Shown here piece after piece: positions 63,261 through 64,000 of a stretch of 64,000 nt of DNA (its first letter is position 1; each line of letters begins with the position of its first letter). Under the pieces are notes generated by a model. It was given only the letters and a program-made list of their open reading frames with translations. It was not told where the DNA came from and did no database searches. This stretch comes from Symsagittifera roscoffensis. Lineage: Eukaryota > Xenacoelomorpha > Acoela > Convolutidae. Made by a program: the position numbers and the translations under genes. Location of the stretch: contig NC_087068.1 in assembly GCF_963678635.1 (NCBI RefSeq), forward strand, positions 10,858,027 to 10,922,026. Direction: 5' to 3'.

Positions 63261-63408
63261 CTTCCCCCAATCGGAACGATCCGAAAGAACGAAGCCCAGG
63301 ACACAGTCTTCTCAAGTGGGTGTGTGTCTGCCTAATACACCCACCGAGGTCTTCTTTTAGGTGTCCTGCGATTGCCCGAGCTGTCCTACTAAGTAGCTCA
63401 AGGCAACC
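63261..63408 (-). ncRNA. Structured leader RNA motif, copy R1
   Basis: On the minus strand three helices follow each other. P1 is 63408-63370: GGTTGCC with GGGCAATC, and inside it GAGCT with AGCTC. P2 is 63368-63297: CAGGACAC with GTGTCCTG, enclosing GTGGGTGT with ACACCCAC. P3 is 63294-63261: CTTC with GAAG, and inside it TCGGA with TCCGA around TCGT. The loop of the inner P2 hairpin (TTAGGCA) is complementary to TGCCT in the 5' strand of P1, so a pseudoknot or switch is possible. It is not a tRNA and matches no family I can name. Confidence 0.65.
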
Positions 63409-63440
63409 TCTGATCGAAAATTTCTAAAGTCTATGAAAAA

Positions 63441-63593
63441 GCTCTCCCACACTCGGACTGCTCCAAGTGCACGAGAGTAGGGAACAATTTTTCTTCTCAA
63501 GTGGGTGTGTATTTGCCTAATACACCCACCGAGGTCTTCGTTTATTTGTTCCCGGATTGCCCGAACTTTCCTATTAAGTAGCTCAAGGCAACC
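63441..63593 (-). ncRNA. Structured leader RNA motif, copy R2
   Basis: A second copy about 185 bp upstream (minus strand) with the same three helices but different bases. P1 is GGTTGCC with GGGCAATC, and GAGCT with AGTTC (one G-U). P2 is GGGAACAA with TTGTTCCC around GTGGGTGT with ACACCCAC. P3 is CACTTGGA with TCCGAGTG (one U-G). The P2 outer stem covaries completely against R1. The two wobble pairs work only in the minus-strand RNA, which fits the element's orientation. Possible roles are RNA packaging, dimerisation or internal initiation. Confidence 0.65.
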
Positions 63594-63824
63594 ACACAAC
63601 CAAAATCACAATCAAAAAAAAATTTTGTTCGGGTACTTCTAATACACCCAATGTAGAATCCAAAGTTGATCACGAATTTCCGGGTCAAAATGGGTTCTTA
63701 TGATCCTGATAAGCACGCCTAATATCCTAATATGATCCTAATTCAATGGATATTTTCCGTTGCCCAAATAGCCACAGAAAGTTTACTCAAGTCTCTAACA
63801 AGGAAGATCGTTGGAAGATTTAAG

Positions 63825-64000
63825 ACGCTCCGGAGGGTTACCTCGGAGGGTACCTTGATCACCCAAGTTACTTCGGAGGGTACCCTAATCACCCAAGTTA
63901 CTTCGGAGGGTCCCCCCAAATTTACTAAGGAGGGTCAATAAGATGCTTAATATGCTCCGGAGGGTTACTTCGGAGGGTACCTCCAAAATTTTCAAATTTT
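63825..64000. repeat. GGAGGGTTAC-type minisatellite at the window edge
   Basis: The words 'acttcggagggtacc' and 'atcacccaagtt' alternate with a period of about 36 bp, followed by looser copies ('ctccggagggttac'). It is probably in the far 5' leader or 5' LTR of the giant element. The window ends inside it. Confidence 0.7.

Larger units (their letters stand above)
42379..64000 (-). mobile_element. Giant Ty3-type retroelement, at least 21.6 kb (5' end beyond the window)
   Basis: The left edge is where the 640-bp satellite breaks at 42378. The element DNA there starts TGTAACA on the plus strand, so the minus-strand 3' end is TGTTACA, as in an LTR ending in CA. On the minus strand it carries a structured leader, an N-terminal ORF, Gag-Pol with macrodomain, ORF2, ORF3, ORF4 and a 3' non-coding end. 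The coding part is near 50% GC by eye against about 33% outside. No second copy of the 42379 terminus appears before 64000, so the 5' LTR, if present, lies outside. Ty3 elements are usually 5-10 kb. Confidence 0.8.

Noticed and set aside
63240-63600. tRNA-like gene in the leader repeat
   Set aside because: The stem-loops do not form a cloverleaf, and there are no A- or B-box sequences in the right places.

Overview
The window looks like repeat-dense, AT-rich nuclear DNA from an invertebrate animal. I see no convincing host gene, tRNA or rRNA. The evidence for an animal is the element mix: Penelope-like elements (PLEs) with a GIY-YIG endonuclease, a CR1-like LINE, Ty3-type LTR elements and long satellite arrays. 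I cannot name the species. Almost everything here is a mobile element, a remnant of one, or satellite DNA, often nested. Many apparent starts of the long open frames are TTG or GTG, so I give ATG positions where they matter.

Layout, left to right. 1-2280: a short non-autonomous LTR element (362-bp LTRs) inside a dispersed repeat. 2280-6270: AT-rich DNA with a duplicated ~440-bp repeat. 6277-13260: a badly decayed Ty3-type element on the minus strand (Gag, zinc knuckle, protease, RT and integrase traces) with LTR-like repeats. 13853-17815: a decayed PLE on the minus strand (copy B). 17930-23870: a PLE on the plus strand (copy A), split by a LINE fragment and a dispersed repeat. 24340-25190: a 3' LINE fragment ending in (CTA)n. 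25274-30680: two nearly identical PLE copies in head-to-tail tandem on the minus strand (C and D), each with a different large deletion. 31370-38098: diverged ~120-160 bp satellite, interrupted by a 4.7-kb CR1-like LINE (32622-37345). 38098-42378: a ~640-bp satellite array with a dimeric higher-order pattern.

42379 to beyond 64000 is the main object: one minus-strand giant Ty3-type retroelement of at least 21.6 kb, with base composition and ORF density unlike its surroundings. Reading on the minus strand it has: a leader of more than 1.1 kb with two copies of a structured RNA motif; a short N-terminal ORF ending in an in-frame TAG; a ~3000-codon Gag-protease-RT-RNase H-integrase polyprotein that ends in a TARG1/OARD1-like macrodomain; an ORF2 with a coiled coil and two SGNH-hydrolase-like regions, broken by an 85-bp tandem duplication; two further large ORFs (ORF3, ORF4) that I cannot assign; and a terminal non-coding stretch with a polypurine tract and a TGT...ACA-type end.

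A theme runs across unrelated element classes. The PLEs and the LINE share a clearly homologous first ORF that I read as a divergent SGNH/esterase-like domain. Both also carry PHD-type zinc fingers, which in the PLEs lie inside the reverse transcriptase between the motif containing GLAMG and the YVDD motif. The giant Ty3 element has its own SGNH-like domains. The most novel-looking items are the giant element with its macrodomain and accessory ORFs, its covarying leader RNA, and the PHD insertion within the PLE RT.
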